A stretch of 64,000 nucleotides of DNA from positions 5,394,001 through 5,458,000 of the forward strand of contig NVQB01000001.1 of NCBI GenBank assembly GCA_002319075.1. The letters run 5' to 3'. The translations under genes and the position numbers were made by a program. This stretch comes from Sphingobacteriaceae bacterium. GTDB taxonomy: Bacteria; Bacteroidota; Bacteroidia; B-17B0; Aurantibacillaceae. How positions within the stretch are numbered: the stretch's first letter is position 1; the number at the start of each line of letters is the position of its first letter. This document shows positions 7,062 through 13,981 of the stretch, piece after piece. The notes under the pieces are model-generated. The model had not been told where the DNA came from and made no database searches. It saw only the letters and a program-made list of their open reading frames with translations.

Positions 7062-7316
7062 CGTCTTTTGACACAGTTCGGCCAAAATCACCCTTAACCT
7101 ACTCTTTCCTTCTCCTGTTTTATAAAACTTTTCCCATTTGCGAGCTTCGATTCTATCATCACATTGCATTGAAAAAATTAAAAGGAATGGTGAATATGGT
7201 TTTGTACTTTTTTCTTCTCTATTATTATGTTGATGAAACCGAAGGAGGACATTTTCCGTTTGACCAACATAAATGTAGTTGCGGTGAAGGCTTTTTATAG
7301 CGTATACATATACCAT
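7035..7316 (-). CDS. GIY-YIG nuclease family protein
   Basis: A 93-residue single-domain GIY-YIG nuclease. The first motif reads VYVYAIKSLHRNYIYVGQT (residues 2-20), the catalytic Arg is in LLRFHQHN (about 24-31), and the metal-binding Glu is in EARKWEKFYKTG (about 57-68). The family cleaves DNA; stand-alone members in Bacteroidetes often sit beside tRNA genes. The last 15 residues, ending TRPPADAQG, are encoded by the palindromic element, and the stop lies inside it at 7035. The ATG at 7316 is followed at once by the core fold, so the start is sound. It reads in the same direction as the tRNA-Leu fragments. A homing or recombination role at tRNA-Leu is inference. Confidence 0.85.
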   Translation of the reverse strand: MVYVYAIKSLHRNYIYVGQTENVLLRFHQHNNREEKSTKPYSPFLLIFSMQCDDRIEARKWEKFYKTGEGKSRLRVILAELCQKTRPPADAQG

Positions 7317-7450
7317 TTGCTAAAAATAAAAAAAAACAGAGAAAAAATTCTCTGCTTTATATGTACCCCGCACTTTGAAATTATCGAACTTTATGCGCGA
7401 ACCATAAAGCGAAAAGCTCTCCCGTATTAACGAAAGAGCTTTTCTGCTTT
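7317..7450. repeat. Repeat unit flank, copy 2 (two hairpins)
   Basis: Nearly identical to 5940-6074. It holds the hairpin at 7336-7356 and another at 7412-7443 (AAAAGCTCT paired with AGAGCTTTT), both able to end minus-strand transcripts. It lies between the second tRNA-Leu fragment and the intact GIY-YIG gene. Confidence 0.75.
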
Positions 7451-7454
7451 GCGG

Positions 7455-7508
7455 TACCTCCGGTCGGATTCGAACCGACACGATTTCTCACTGGTGTTTG
7501 AGACCAGC
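7455..7508 (-). pseudogene. tRNA-Leu 3' fragment 2
   Basis: The same 54-base 3' section of tRNA-Leu as fragment 1, with one base change in the T arm relative to the intact gene. It is again joined to a copy of the palindromic element in place of its 5' half. Confidence 0.8.
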
Positions 7509-7549
7509 CTGCCCGCCGAAGCTAAGCCTTGCGCGTCGGCAGGCGGGCG
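7508..7549. repeat. Imperfect palindromic element, copy 2
   Basis: Differs from copy 1 at one visible base: the TGA stop of the GIY-YIG frame is TTA here. The remnant reading frame therefore runs through into the tRNA fragment. Confidence 0.75.
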
Positions 7550-7612
7550 CATCTTTTGACACAGTTCGGCCACAATTACCCTTAACCTACTCTTTCCTTC
7601 TCCTGTTTTGTA
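7524..7612 (-). pseudogene. C-terminal remnant of a second GIY-YIG gene
   Basis: The minus strand encodes YKTGEGKSRLRVIVAELCQK followed by MRPPADAQG, matching the last 29 codons of the intact nuclease with two changes. Upstream it joins the TTTGCT...hairpin flank directly, so the catalytic part was removed by an internal deletion between the CTGTTTT stretch and the 5' flank. Confidence 0.75.
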
Positions 7613-7624
7613 TTTGCTCATAAT

Positions 7625-7655
7625 AAAAAAAGCAGAGAAAAAATTCTCTGCTTTT
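7625..7655 (-). terminator. Terminator of tRNA-Leu
   Basis: Hairpin AGCAGAGA / TCTCTGCT (7631-7652), with a run of seven A on the plus-strand left side that gives a T-run on the minus strand. It begins eight bases past the 3' end of the intact tRNA-Leu. The same hairpin recurs at 5957 and 7336. Confidence 0.75.
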
Positions 7656-7660
7656 ATATG

Positions 7661-7740
7661 TACCTCCGGTCGGACTCGAACCGACACGATTTCTCACTGG
7701 TGTTTGAGACCAGCGCGTCTACCAATTCCGCCACAAAGGC
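7661..7740 (-). tRNA. tRNA-Leu (anticodon CAA)
   Basis: The 80-base cloverleaf is complete: acceptor GCCTTTG pairs with CGGAGGT, the D arm carries TTGGTAGAC, the anticodon stem CTGGT/ACCAG encloses CTCAAAC with anticodon CAA, a variable loop follows, and the T arm is GTCGG-TTCGAGT-CCGAC. The discriminator is A and no CCA is encoded. The acceptor includes several G-U pairs. It is preceded by a promoter with TTTG and TAAATTTG boxes and followed by a terminator. This is the only intact copy of three related sequences in the array and reads UUG codons. Confidence 0.93.
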
Positions 7741-7757
7741 ATTTCATGATCAGGCTG

Positions 7758-7787
7758 CAAATTTAGGCTTTTGTTTGGTATTACAAA
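7758..7787 (-). promoter_or_regulatory. Promoter of tRNA-Leu
   Basis: On the minus strand, a TTTG (-33) at 7787-7784 is separated by 18 bases from TAAATTTG (-7) at 7765-7758, and the tRNA 5' end follows 17 bases later. This is a full match to the Bacteroidetes primary sigma consensus. Confidence 0.7.
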
Positions 7788-8108
7788 AAAATAAAACGAA
7801 AATTTTATTTAATGAGGCTATCTAAAACTACATAGTGCCAGTAGGGTTGGCAGGCTAATTAAATTTGAGTTATTTTGCTCACAACCCTTAAAAAAATAGG
7901 CTTTGTCGCGATTTGGCTAATAATTCTTACCGGCACTTTCAAATAGCACAAAGCAAACAACTCAATGCTGCGAGGAATTAATTTAGCGTAACAGTTTAAG
8001 TTAAAATGCAGAATACACTAATTACAAACACATTACAACCCTAAATCCTACAATCCGTCTTTAAATAATCTTTATACCCTCTACCCTAAATCTTTATCAG
8101 CTTCCCTT
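7788..8108. other. Intergenic region between tRNA-Leu and the sensor kinase
   Basis: About 320 AT-rich bases without a convincing gene. It separates two divergent transcription units, and I see no clear repeat or riboswitch in it. Confidence 0.5.
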
Positions 8109-8116
8109 TATCTTTG
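8109..8116 (+). promoter_or_regulatory. Promoter -7 box of the kdpDE-like operon
   Basis: TATCTTTG fits TAnnTTTG, and the ATG of the kinase lies 15 bases downstream. Confidence 0.6.
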
Positions 8117-8131
8117 TAACATTAAAGCCAT

Positions 8132-9205
8132 ATGGACGGATTTCTCTTTCGCAAACTAAGTTTAAGCAAACAATACATTTTCAGCTTGCTGTTTATTTTT
8201 GTTATTGCCGGTTGCTGTTATCTTTTATCAGACTTTGTAGGTTACCGGGTTGTTGCTTTGATCTTGATGCTGAGCGTTTCTATCATCGCTATGTTTTTTG
8301 ATATGAAGCCCGTCTTGCTGGTAGCGGTATTGAGCGCTCTTACCTGGAATTTCTTTTTTATACCACCCAAATTTACACTTGCAATTCGTGGCACAGAAGA
8401 CAATTTAATGTTTCTGATGTATTTTGTTATTGCCATGGTAAACGCTGTTTTAACCTCTAAGATCAGGCAAATGGAAACAGAAGTGCGAAATAAAGAAGAA
8501 AAAGAAAATACCTTAAAACTTTATAACACTGTACTCAATTCACTTTCACACGAGCTGCGCACTCCTATCTCTACAATTATTGGCGCTACAGACAATCTTC
8601 AGACGATGTCCAAAAAATTAACGGAATCTGATAAATATGAGCTGGTCTCCGAAATTTCAAAGGCTTCCATGCAACTCAATCGTCAGGTAGGAAATTTGTT
8701 AAACATGTCCCGGCTGGAGTCTGGTTTTATCAAACCTAAAACCGATTGGTTCGATATAAAGGAATTAATCTACGATGTACTGAATCAAATGGAGGATACT
8801 GTCAAAGATAAACCTGTACACGTTGCTGTGGATGAGAATACCCCGCTTTTTAAACTTGATTACGGTTTGCTTTCACAAGTAATTCACAACCTGGTTCACA
8901 ATGCTGTTACCTACATTCCGACACACGCTGTCATCACAATCCGCGCATTTTGCAAAGACAAAAAACTTGTGTTGGTAGTAGAAGATACCGGAAATGGTTT
9001 CCCCGAAACTGAAAAAGAAAAAGTCTTCGAAAAATTTTACAAGCTTAAACATTCCGGTACTGGCGGAACCGGCCTGGGACTCTCAATAGTAAAAGGGTTT
9101 GTTACAGCGATGGATGGGAAGATAACACTGCAGAATAAGACCGATGGTGGTGCAATTTTCACAATAGAAATTCCTTCAGAACTTTCATTTGTAACGCCTG
9201 CGTGA
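8132..9205 (+). CDS. kdpD: KdpD-type sensor histidine kinase, short form
   Basis: The 357-residue kinase has four membrane segments (about 14-32, 37-57, 58-77 and 90-108) that form a DUF4118 domain, including the motif TWNFFFIPP. Then come HisKA with SLSHELRTPIS (His140), an N box HNLVHNAVTY, and a G box GTGGTGLGLSIVKGF. It lacks the long N-terminal KdpD and Usp domains that sense c-di-AMP or K+ in full-length KdpD, so it is a truncated architecture common in Bacteroidetes. It sits four bases before its response regulator. No kdpFABC genes are near, so its target may be elsewhere or may differ. Confidence 0.88.
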   Translation: MDGFLFRKLSLSKQYIFSLLFIFVIAGCCYLLSDFVGYRVVALILMLSVSIIAMFFDMKPVLLVAVLSALTWNFFFIPPKFTLAIRGTEDNLMFLMYFVIAMVNAVLTSKIRQMETEVRNKEEKENTLKLYNTVLNSLSHELRTPISTIIGATDNLQTMSKKLTESDKYELVSEISKASMQLNRQVGNLLNMSRLESGFIKPKTDWFDIKELIYDVLNQMEDTVKDKPVHVAVDENTPLFKLDYGLLSQVIHNLVHNAVTYIPTHAVITIRAFCKDKKLVLVVEDTGNGFPETEKEKVFEKFYKLKHSGTGGTGLGLSIVKGFVTAMDGKITLQNKTDGGAIFTIEIPSELSFVTPA

Positions 9206-9209
9206 TAAA

Positions 9210-9905
9210 ATGAACAACGCAGAAATATTGATTATTGACGATGAAGCGCAGATTCAAAAGCTGCTGAAGATCACTCTGCAAACCAATGATTTTAAAGTCA
9301 CCGGAGCTCTAACGGCACAGGAGGGATTAAGAGCAGCAAAAAATATAAATCCTGATCTCATCCTGTTAGATCTTGGCTTACCCGATAAAAGCGGTCACGA
9401 CGTTTTGAAAGAACTCAGGGAATGGTACACCAAACCCATTATTATTCTTTCTGTGCAAAGTGCAGAAGAAGACATTGTGAAAGCTTTGGACAATGGCGCA
9501 AATGATTACCTGGTAAAACCTTTTCGTACGGGCGAGTTACTGGCAAGACTTCGGGCTCTGTTACGTTTTTCACTCACTCCTCCTCTTTTTAAACCGCTTG
9601 CTTTAGATGAGTTGGATGTAGATCCTCAACTTCGCCTGGTAAAAAAGAAGGGTGAAATTATTAAGCTCACAGCTACAGAATACGATCTGCTAACCACCTT
9701 GATCAGGAACGAAGGACGCGTGTTGACACATCAGTATCTATTGAGAGAAGTGTGGGGGCCCGGCTACATCGAACAATCTCAGTACCTCCGGGTGTTCGTA
9801 AATCAATTGCGCAAAAAAATCGAGGCAGAACCAAACCAGCCGAAATACATAATTACAGAATCTGGGGTCGGATACCGTTTCATTTCCAAAGAAAATCATT
9901 CCTGA
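9210..9905 (+). CDS. kdpE: KdpE-type OmpR-family response regulator
   Basis: A 231-residue protein with a receiver domain (acidic pair at 10-12, phospho-acceptor Asp54 in ILLDLGLP, Lys103 in YLVKPF) and a C-terminal winged-helix DNA-binding domain containing TATEYDLLTTL and GVGYRFI. These features and the kinase partner immediately upstream mark a KdpE-like regulator. In known systems phosphorylated KdpE turns on kdpFABC, but those genes are absent here. The start codon overlaps no other gene, and the pair is almost certainly one operon. Confidence 0.88.
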   Translation: MNNAEILIIDDEAQIQKLLKITLQTNDFKVTGALTAQEGLRAAKNINPDLILLDLGLPDKSGHDVLKELREWYTKPIIILSVQSAEEDIVKALDNGANDYLVKPFRTGELLARLRALLRFSLTPPLFKPLALDELDVDPQLRLVKKKGEIIKLTATEYDLLTTLIRNEGRVLTHQYLLREVWGPGYIEQSQYLRVFVNQLRKKIEAEPNQPKYIITESGVGYRFISKENHS

Positions 9906-10160
9906 AGAGTCTCTCTAAAGACAATGGATTGTGCTATAACCCACTCTTTCTATACTGGCGACTAAATGCCGGAAAAACTTTAGATGGTATCTTTGCCATG
10001 CTCTTAGTTTATAGTCTGCCATTTGAGTTTGCATCCGTCTATTCAATATAGCCAGGCATTCCATGAACCTCATCCGTTTATACTCTATTAAAAGCTGTTC
10101 ATGAAAAATACCTGTAACAAATAAAAAAAAGTGTATTATAGCAGATACTTTAGCGAATTA

Positions 10161-11339
10161 ATGAGACAAACTTTACTCTGTATATTTTTACTGGCTTCCC
10201 TATTTCATTCTTCAGCACAAAACCTTGTTCCTGATTCCAGCTTCGAATTCAATTCCACTATTCCTTTGGATTTTTCATCCATATCCATATCTTCCGCATG
10301 GAACTCACCGAATAGGGCAACTCCCGATTTGTTTTGCAAATGCACTAAGAAACAGGAAAAGATCTCCCGCGTTAACGTTCCTAAAAATGGCATGGGACAG
10401 CAGGAAGCCCATACTGGCACATGCTATGCAGGCATTTTTGCAGTCTCGCACGGCTATTACCGCGAATATTTGCAAACAACACTCAACAGTCGCCTCGAAA
10501 AAAACAAAGAATACGAATTAACCATGTACGTGAGTCTGGCTGATTACGCACCGCTTGCAGTGGATAAGCTCGGCATTTGTTTCCTGAACGACAAAGTGAA
10601 ATTTGAAAACTCGGATGTTATCACCTCTCTTCGTCCTCTTCAGATTCCACTTGAAGAAGAAGTTGGCACAGATACGGATGGCTGGCACGAATTAAAAGTG
10701 CGTTACAAAGCGCAGGGTGGCGAGAACACGCTACTGATTGGCAGCTTTAACCTCCGCAAGTTATTCCGCACAGGCAACACGGTGCCACAGGGCTTCAGTT
10801 CACCCATCTACAAGGGCATGGAGCGCGATGCTTATTATTATATTGATGATGTAAGTTTGCACCAGTTTATTCCTGAAGTGATTGACACAACCGAAGCGCC
10901 TGAAAATCCTTATTTCGCGAATCTTCCGCAAGACAGTGTAGAGACAGTAGTCATAGAGCCGGATACGCTCAACAATCTTTACAAGGAAAAATATGAAGAA
11001 GTACTGGCATTCAGAAACGTTACTTTTAAAACTGGTGAAGCTGTTCTATCTCCTCTCTCCTACCCTGAACTAAATTCTATTGCCTCTCACATGGCCTCCA
11101 ATCCTAAACTTCGGATGGAGATTTATGGTCACACCGATAACGCAGGTGAAGAAAAAAAGAACATGGAACTCTCTCTTAACCGCGCAAAGTCCGTAGCAGA
11201 TTACCTCATTGCCAAGGGGGTGATTTCTGAAAACATAAGCTATCAGGGCTTCGGAAGTACCAAACCTGTAGATACAAATACAACAGAAGAAGGTCGTCGA
11301 AAAAACCGGAGAGTTGAATTTATATTAAAGAAAAATTAG
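10161..11339 (+). CDS. OmpA-family outer-membrane protein
   Basis: The product has a signal peptide (MRQTLLCIFLLASLFHSSAQ, so the start is put at 10161 rather than 10131). The middle section resembles a carbohydrate-binding-like beta domain (LVPDSSFEF..., then YYYIDDVSLHQF). The C-terminal OmpA peptidoglycan-binding domain contains GHTDNAGEEKKNMELSLNRA and GRRKNRRVEF. It probably anchors to peptidoglycan in the periplasm and outer membrane. The next gene begins two bases after its stop, so they may be cotranscribed. Confidence 0.85.
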   Translation: MRQTLLCIFLLASLFHSSAQNLVPDSSFEFNSTIPLDFSSISISSAWNSPNRATPDLFCKCTKKQEKISRVNVPKNGMGQQEAHTGTCYAGIFAVSHGYYREYLQTTLNSRLEKNKEYELTMYVSLADYAPLAVDKLGICFLNDKVKFENSDVITSLRPLQIPLEEEVGTDTDGWHELKVRYKAQGGENTLLIGSFNLRKLFRTGNTVPQGFSSPIYKGMERDAYYYIDDVSLHQFIPEVIDTTEAPENPYFANLPQDSVETVVIEPDTLNNLYKEKYEEVLAFRNVTFKTGEAVLSPLSYPELNSIASHMASNPKLRMEIYGHTDNAGEEKKNMELSLNRAKSVADYLIAKGVISENISYQGFGSTKPVDTNTTEEGRRKNRRVEFILKKN

Positions 11340-11340
11340 T

Positions 11341-11784
11341 ATGAATTACCTCACTTCCATATTTGCCTTTGTGATTGCGGCCGGCTGTTTATGGATGAGT
11401 GTAAAAATGATCCGTCTTTATTTACAGGTAAAAAAATGGCAGCGCGTTCAGGCTTCTCTTAGTTCCAAAGAACTAATTCTTCACTCCAGGCATTCAACCT
11501 CCAGGGCACCCTATGGAATAAAAGCCGAATACAGCTATTTGGTTAATGATAAAATTTACCATGGAGATACCGTCTATCTTATTGAATTAACAGGCGGACA
11601 AGTAAACATGATGAAATCGGATGCGGAGCAAAGATTAGCTAAAATTAATGACGACTTATTTATTTTTGTAAATCCCAGTAAGCCTCAGCAATCTTTAGTG
11701 TATTGTGAAGGAATTGGCCTTTACGTTTTTATTTTTTCTATGGGAGTTTTTGCCTGCCTGATGGGTTTAAACGCCCTGCTCTAA
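11341..11784 (+). CDS. DUF3592 domain membrane protein
   Basis: A 147-residue protein with a hydrophobic N-terminal segment (YLTSIFAFVIAAGCLWMSV) and a C-terminal one (YVFIFSMGVFACLMGLNALL) flanking a beta-rich loop with SYLVNDKIYHGDTVY and NPSKPQQSLV. This two-helix, one-loop layout is that of DUF3592. No reaction is known. It starts two bases after the OmpA-like gene and has the same orientation. Confidence 0.75.
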   Translation: MNYLTSIFAFVIAAGCLWMSVKMIRLYLQVKKWQRVQASLSSKELILHSRHSTSRAPYGIKAEYSYLVNDKIYHGDTVYLIELTGGQVNMMKSDAEQRLAKINDDLFIFVNPSKPQQSLVYCEGIGLYVFIFSMGVFACLMGLNALL

Positions 11785-11825
11785 CAAACCATTACCCATA
11801 AGATTTATTTACCCTGCATTAAAAT

Positions 11826-12419
11826 CTAGTGTTGATAGCTCATAACCGTGGGGCGGTTAGAAAGCAGGTTATTTTTTAACTGTTTTTCTTCAATGTCAAT
11901 TTCTGTCAGCAACACTGCTCTTTCATTCAGAAGTTTTTCAAATTGACTATAAGTATCAATACTAAATTTTTGAAGCAGTGACGTGATCAGAGATTTGAGA
12001 GAGTCTACAAATTTTGCCGGTGTGCCATAAGACACAAAGGCAATAAAAGAATATACCAGAAGAACCATCGAATTAAATCTCAACATTTCATTCGAAGACC
12101 TTTTAAGATCAAAGGGGAGTTTGTAATGTTGCATGTAAAAATAATTGGCCAGTAAAAGTGTGAGAGCAATGAAGAAACGTGATACAAGAAGTATTTGCCT
12201 TTCTTTCCGTTTCATTTCTTCTTTTTTTGCCTGAAGTTCCATGATCTTGTCCTCAACTGTTTTTAAACGCTTTTTCTTATCGTCAAGCGTAAGCGGTTTA
12301 TCGTTGTCAAGCAATTTATTTGCTGCCCATCCCACGGTAATAAAAATAATCGCGATCAAAAAAATAATGATCACGAACATAAAAAAATGTCCGATTGGCT
12401 TTTTAATTCTTTTGTCCAT
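11826..12419 (-). CDS. Hypothetical membrane protein with coiled coil
   Basis: A 197-residue protein with an N-terminal membrane helix (FFMFVIIIFLIAIIFITVGW, about 12-31). A charged coiled coil follows (KKKRLKTVEDKIMELQAKKEEMKRK), and then two further hydrophobic segments around 80-130. I do not recognise a family. It converges with the DUF3592 gene, 41 bases away, and stands alone. Confidence 0.65.
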   Translation of the reverse strand: MDKRIKKPIGHFFMFVIIIFLIAIIFITVGWAANKLLDNDKPLTLDDKKKRLKTVEDKIMELQAKKEEMKRKERQILLVSRFFIALTLLLANYFYMQHYKLPFDLKRSSNEMLRFNSMVLLVYSFIAFVSYGTPAKFVDSLKSLITSLLQKFSIDTYSQFEKLLNERAVLLTEIDIEEKQLKNNLLSNRPTVMSYQH

Positions 12420-12501
12420 GATTTGTAAGTAAAGAACGGTGTTTCTTTATAACACGTTCTTAAAAAGAAAATTGATTTTAAACAGCTTTTTTAACAGGAT
12501 A

Positions 12502-13608
12502 TTACGGCTTTAATATATAACTCGTACTGCGTCCACCCCCTTCTTCTTTTTTGAGGATCTTCTTTTTTATGAGATCATTTACATCGCGCAAAGCTGTATC
12601 TGTAGAGCACTTGGCTATTTTAGCCCATTTGGTAGACGTTAAGTTGCCATTAAATCCCTCAAATAATTTATTTATCATCAAACGCTGACGTTCATTTATG
12701 CCTGTTTTCTGATGCTTGTCCCAGAACTGTGTTTTACCCATCACCTTTTTCAAACTCCCATCGGTAGCATTTAAAGCACGATCAAGGCAATTTAAATACC
12801 AAAGCAACCAGGCGGTTATATCAAGTGTACCCTTTTGTGTTTTTTCAAGCATGGCATAATAGGCGGTGCGATCAAGACGTATTTGTGCAGACATGCTGTA
12901 AAACCTTTGCTCATCTCCATCGGCACGAGCCAGTTGCATGTCCGCTATAGCCCTTGCTATGCGACCATTTCCATCATCAAAAGGATGCACGGTTAGAAAC
13001 CATAAATGGGCGATAGCAGATTTTATAACAGGGTCGAGTTTCTTCTCTGAATTAAACCAGTTAAAAAACAAACGCATCTCTTTTTTTAATTGAGAAGAAT
13101 CAGGAGCTTCAAAATGCACTTTTTCTTTTCCCATCGCGCCCGATATCACCTGCATTGGACCCTTCTCGTTATCGCGCCAATTGCCCACCACGATCTTATG
13201 CATACCACTTCTTCCCGAAGGAAACAATGCCGAATGCCATCCGAAAAGGCGCTCAGTATCTAATTTTTTTTGGGCGTTTCGCGTAGCATCCAACATCATT
13301 TCTACTACACCATCTACATGACGCTCGGCGGGCACCAGGCCGGCGATATCCATCCCTAGTTTACGCGCTAAAGAAGAACGCACCTGATCTAAATTCAGCA
13401 TTTCACCCTCTATCTCGCTCGACTTAAGTACATCTTGTGTAAGCGTTTGTAACGTTGCTTCCTTTCTTAGTGCAAAACCAAGCGCGTCCATATAGCCTTT
13501 TAACCTGCCCTGCTTATGCCTTACAGAAGACAAGAGCACCAAAAGACTATCATTGTCCCAAGTAAAATGAGGCCAGTCAAGTTGCTGATAAAGATATATT
13601 CTCCGCAT
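12502..13608 (-). CDS. Fic-family protein with DUF4172 domain
   Basis: A 368-residue protein with an N-terminal DUF4172 region that carries an autoinhibitory S-x-x-x-E-G motif (SSEIEG, about 63-68). The catalytic Fic motif VHPFDDGNGRIARA follows (catalytic His about 208), and the C-terminal winged-helix segment includes KWAKIAKCSTDTALRDVNDL. Fic enzymes transfer AMP to Thr or Tyr of target proteins, and the N-terminal motif blocks ATP use until relieved. The ATG at 13608 was chosen because TTG 13641 would place the start inside a repeated regulatory motif. The C-terminal helix domain and the repeated motif suggest self-regulation. Confidence 0.88.
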   Translation of the reverse strand: MRRIYLYQQLDWPHFTWDNDSLLVLLSSVRHKQGRLKGYMDALGFALRKEATLQTLTQDVLKSSEIEGEMLNLDQVRSSLARKLGMDIAGLVPAERHVDGVVEMMLDATRNAQKKLDTERLFGWHSALFPSGRSGMHKIVVGNWRDNEKGPMQVISGAMGKEKVHFEAPDSSQLKKEMRLFFNWFNSEKKLDPVIKSAIAHLWFLTVHPFDDGNGRIARAIADMQLARADGDEQRFYSMSAQIRLDRTAYYAMLEKTQKGTLDITAWLLWYLNCLDRALNATDGSLKKVMGKTQFWDKHQKTGINERQRLMINKLFEGFNGNLTSTKWAKIAKCSTDTALRDVNDLIKKKILKKEEGGGRSTSYILKP

Positions 13609-13694
13609 AATTGCGGTAAATATACGGTTTATTCTCCGCAACTAAAAAACTATTCTCCGCAAATTTGCGGATAATAAGCGCATTAATCTCCGCA
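13597..13694. promoter_or_regulatory. Reiterated operator-like repeats upstream of the Fic gene
   Basis: An 11-bp element, TATTCTCCGCA, occurs at 13597-13607, 13630-13640 and 13651-13661, with a variant TAATCTCCGCA at 13684-13694. The third copy forms a near-perfect palindrome with its right neighbour (TCCGCAAATTTGCGGA). The first copy overlaps the start codon. The Fic protein itself ends in a winged helix, so autoregulation by binding here is a reasonable inference. Confidence 0.6.
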
Positions 13695-13757
13695 AACAAT
13701 AAAGCTATATTATAGCTACAGGGCATACCTTTTAAAGAAATGAAATAAAATTATTGC

Positions 13758-13765
13758 TAACATTG
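13758..13765 (+). promoter_or_regulatory. Possible -7 box of tRNA-Lys
   Basis: TAACATTG differs from TAnnTTTG at one base and lies 12 bases before the mature tRNA 5' end. Confidence 0.35.
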
Positions 13766-13777
13766 CAGTCTTGAAAT

Positions 13778-13853
13778 GACTTCGTAGCTCAGCTGGTAGA
13801 GCAGTTGACTCTTAATCAACGGGTCCGGAGTTCGATCCTCCGCGGGGTCACCA
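13778..13853 (+). tRNA. tRNA-Lys (anticodon CTT)
   Basis: A full 76-base cloverleaf including the encoded CCA: acceptor GACTTCG with CGGGGTC, D arm AGCTCAGCTGGTAGAGCA, anticodon stem GTTGA/TCAAC with loop CTCTTAA (anticodon CTT), and T arm with GGAGTTCGATCCTCC. It would read AAG codons. Confidence 0.93.
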
Positions 13854-13930
13854 GTAAAGCAGAAAAGTCATCCTTCACTAAGTGTTTGAATGGACTAGAG
13901 TATCGGATTTTTTTCTGCACATTTCGAAAC

Positions 13931-13962
13931 AAAAAAAATCCGGGACCGAGGTCCCGGATTTT
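13931..13962. terminator. Bidirectional terminator
   Basis: Strong hairpin AAATCCGGGAC-CGAG-GTCCCGGATTT with an A-run before and a T-run after. It would end both tRNA-Lys (plus) and the large T9SS protein gene (minus), which stops at 13982. Confidence 0.85.
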
Positions 13963-13981
13963 ATAAACTGCAGAGAAAGAA

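Noticed and set aside
7010-7430. Plus-strand frames across the GIY-YIG unit
   Set aside because: They run through tRNA and hairpin DNA on the opposite strand of the nuclease and have no family similarity.
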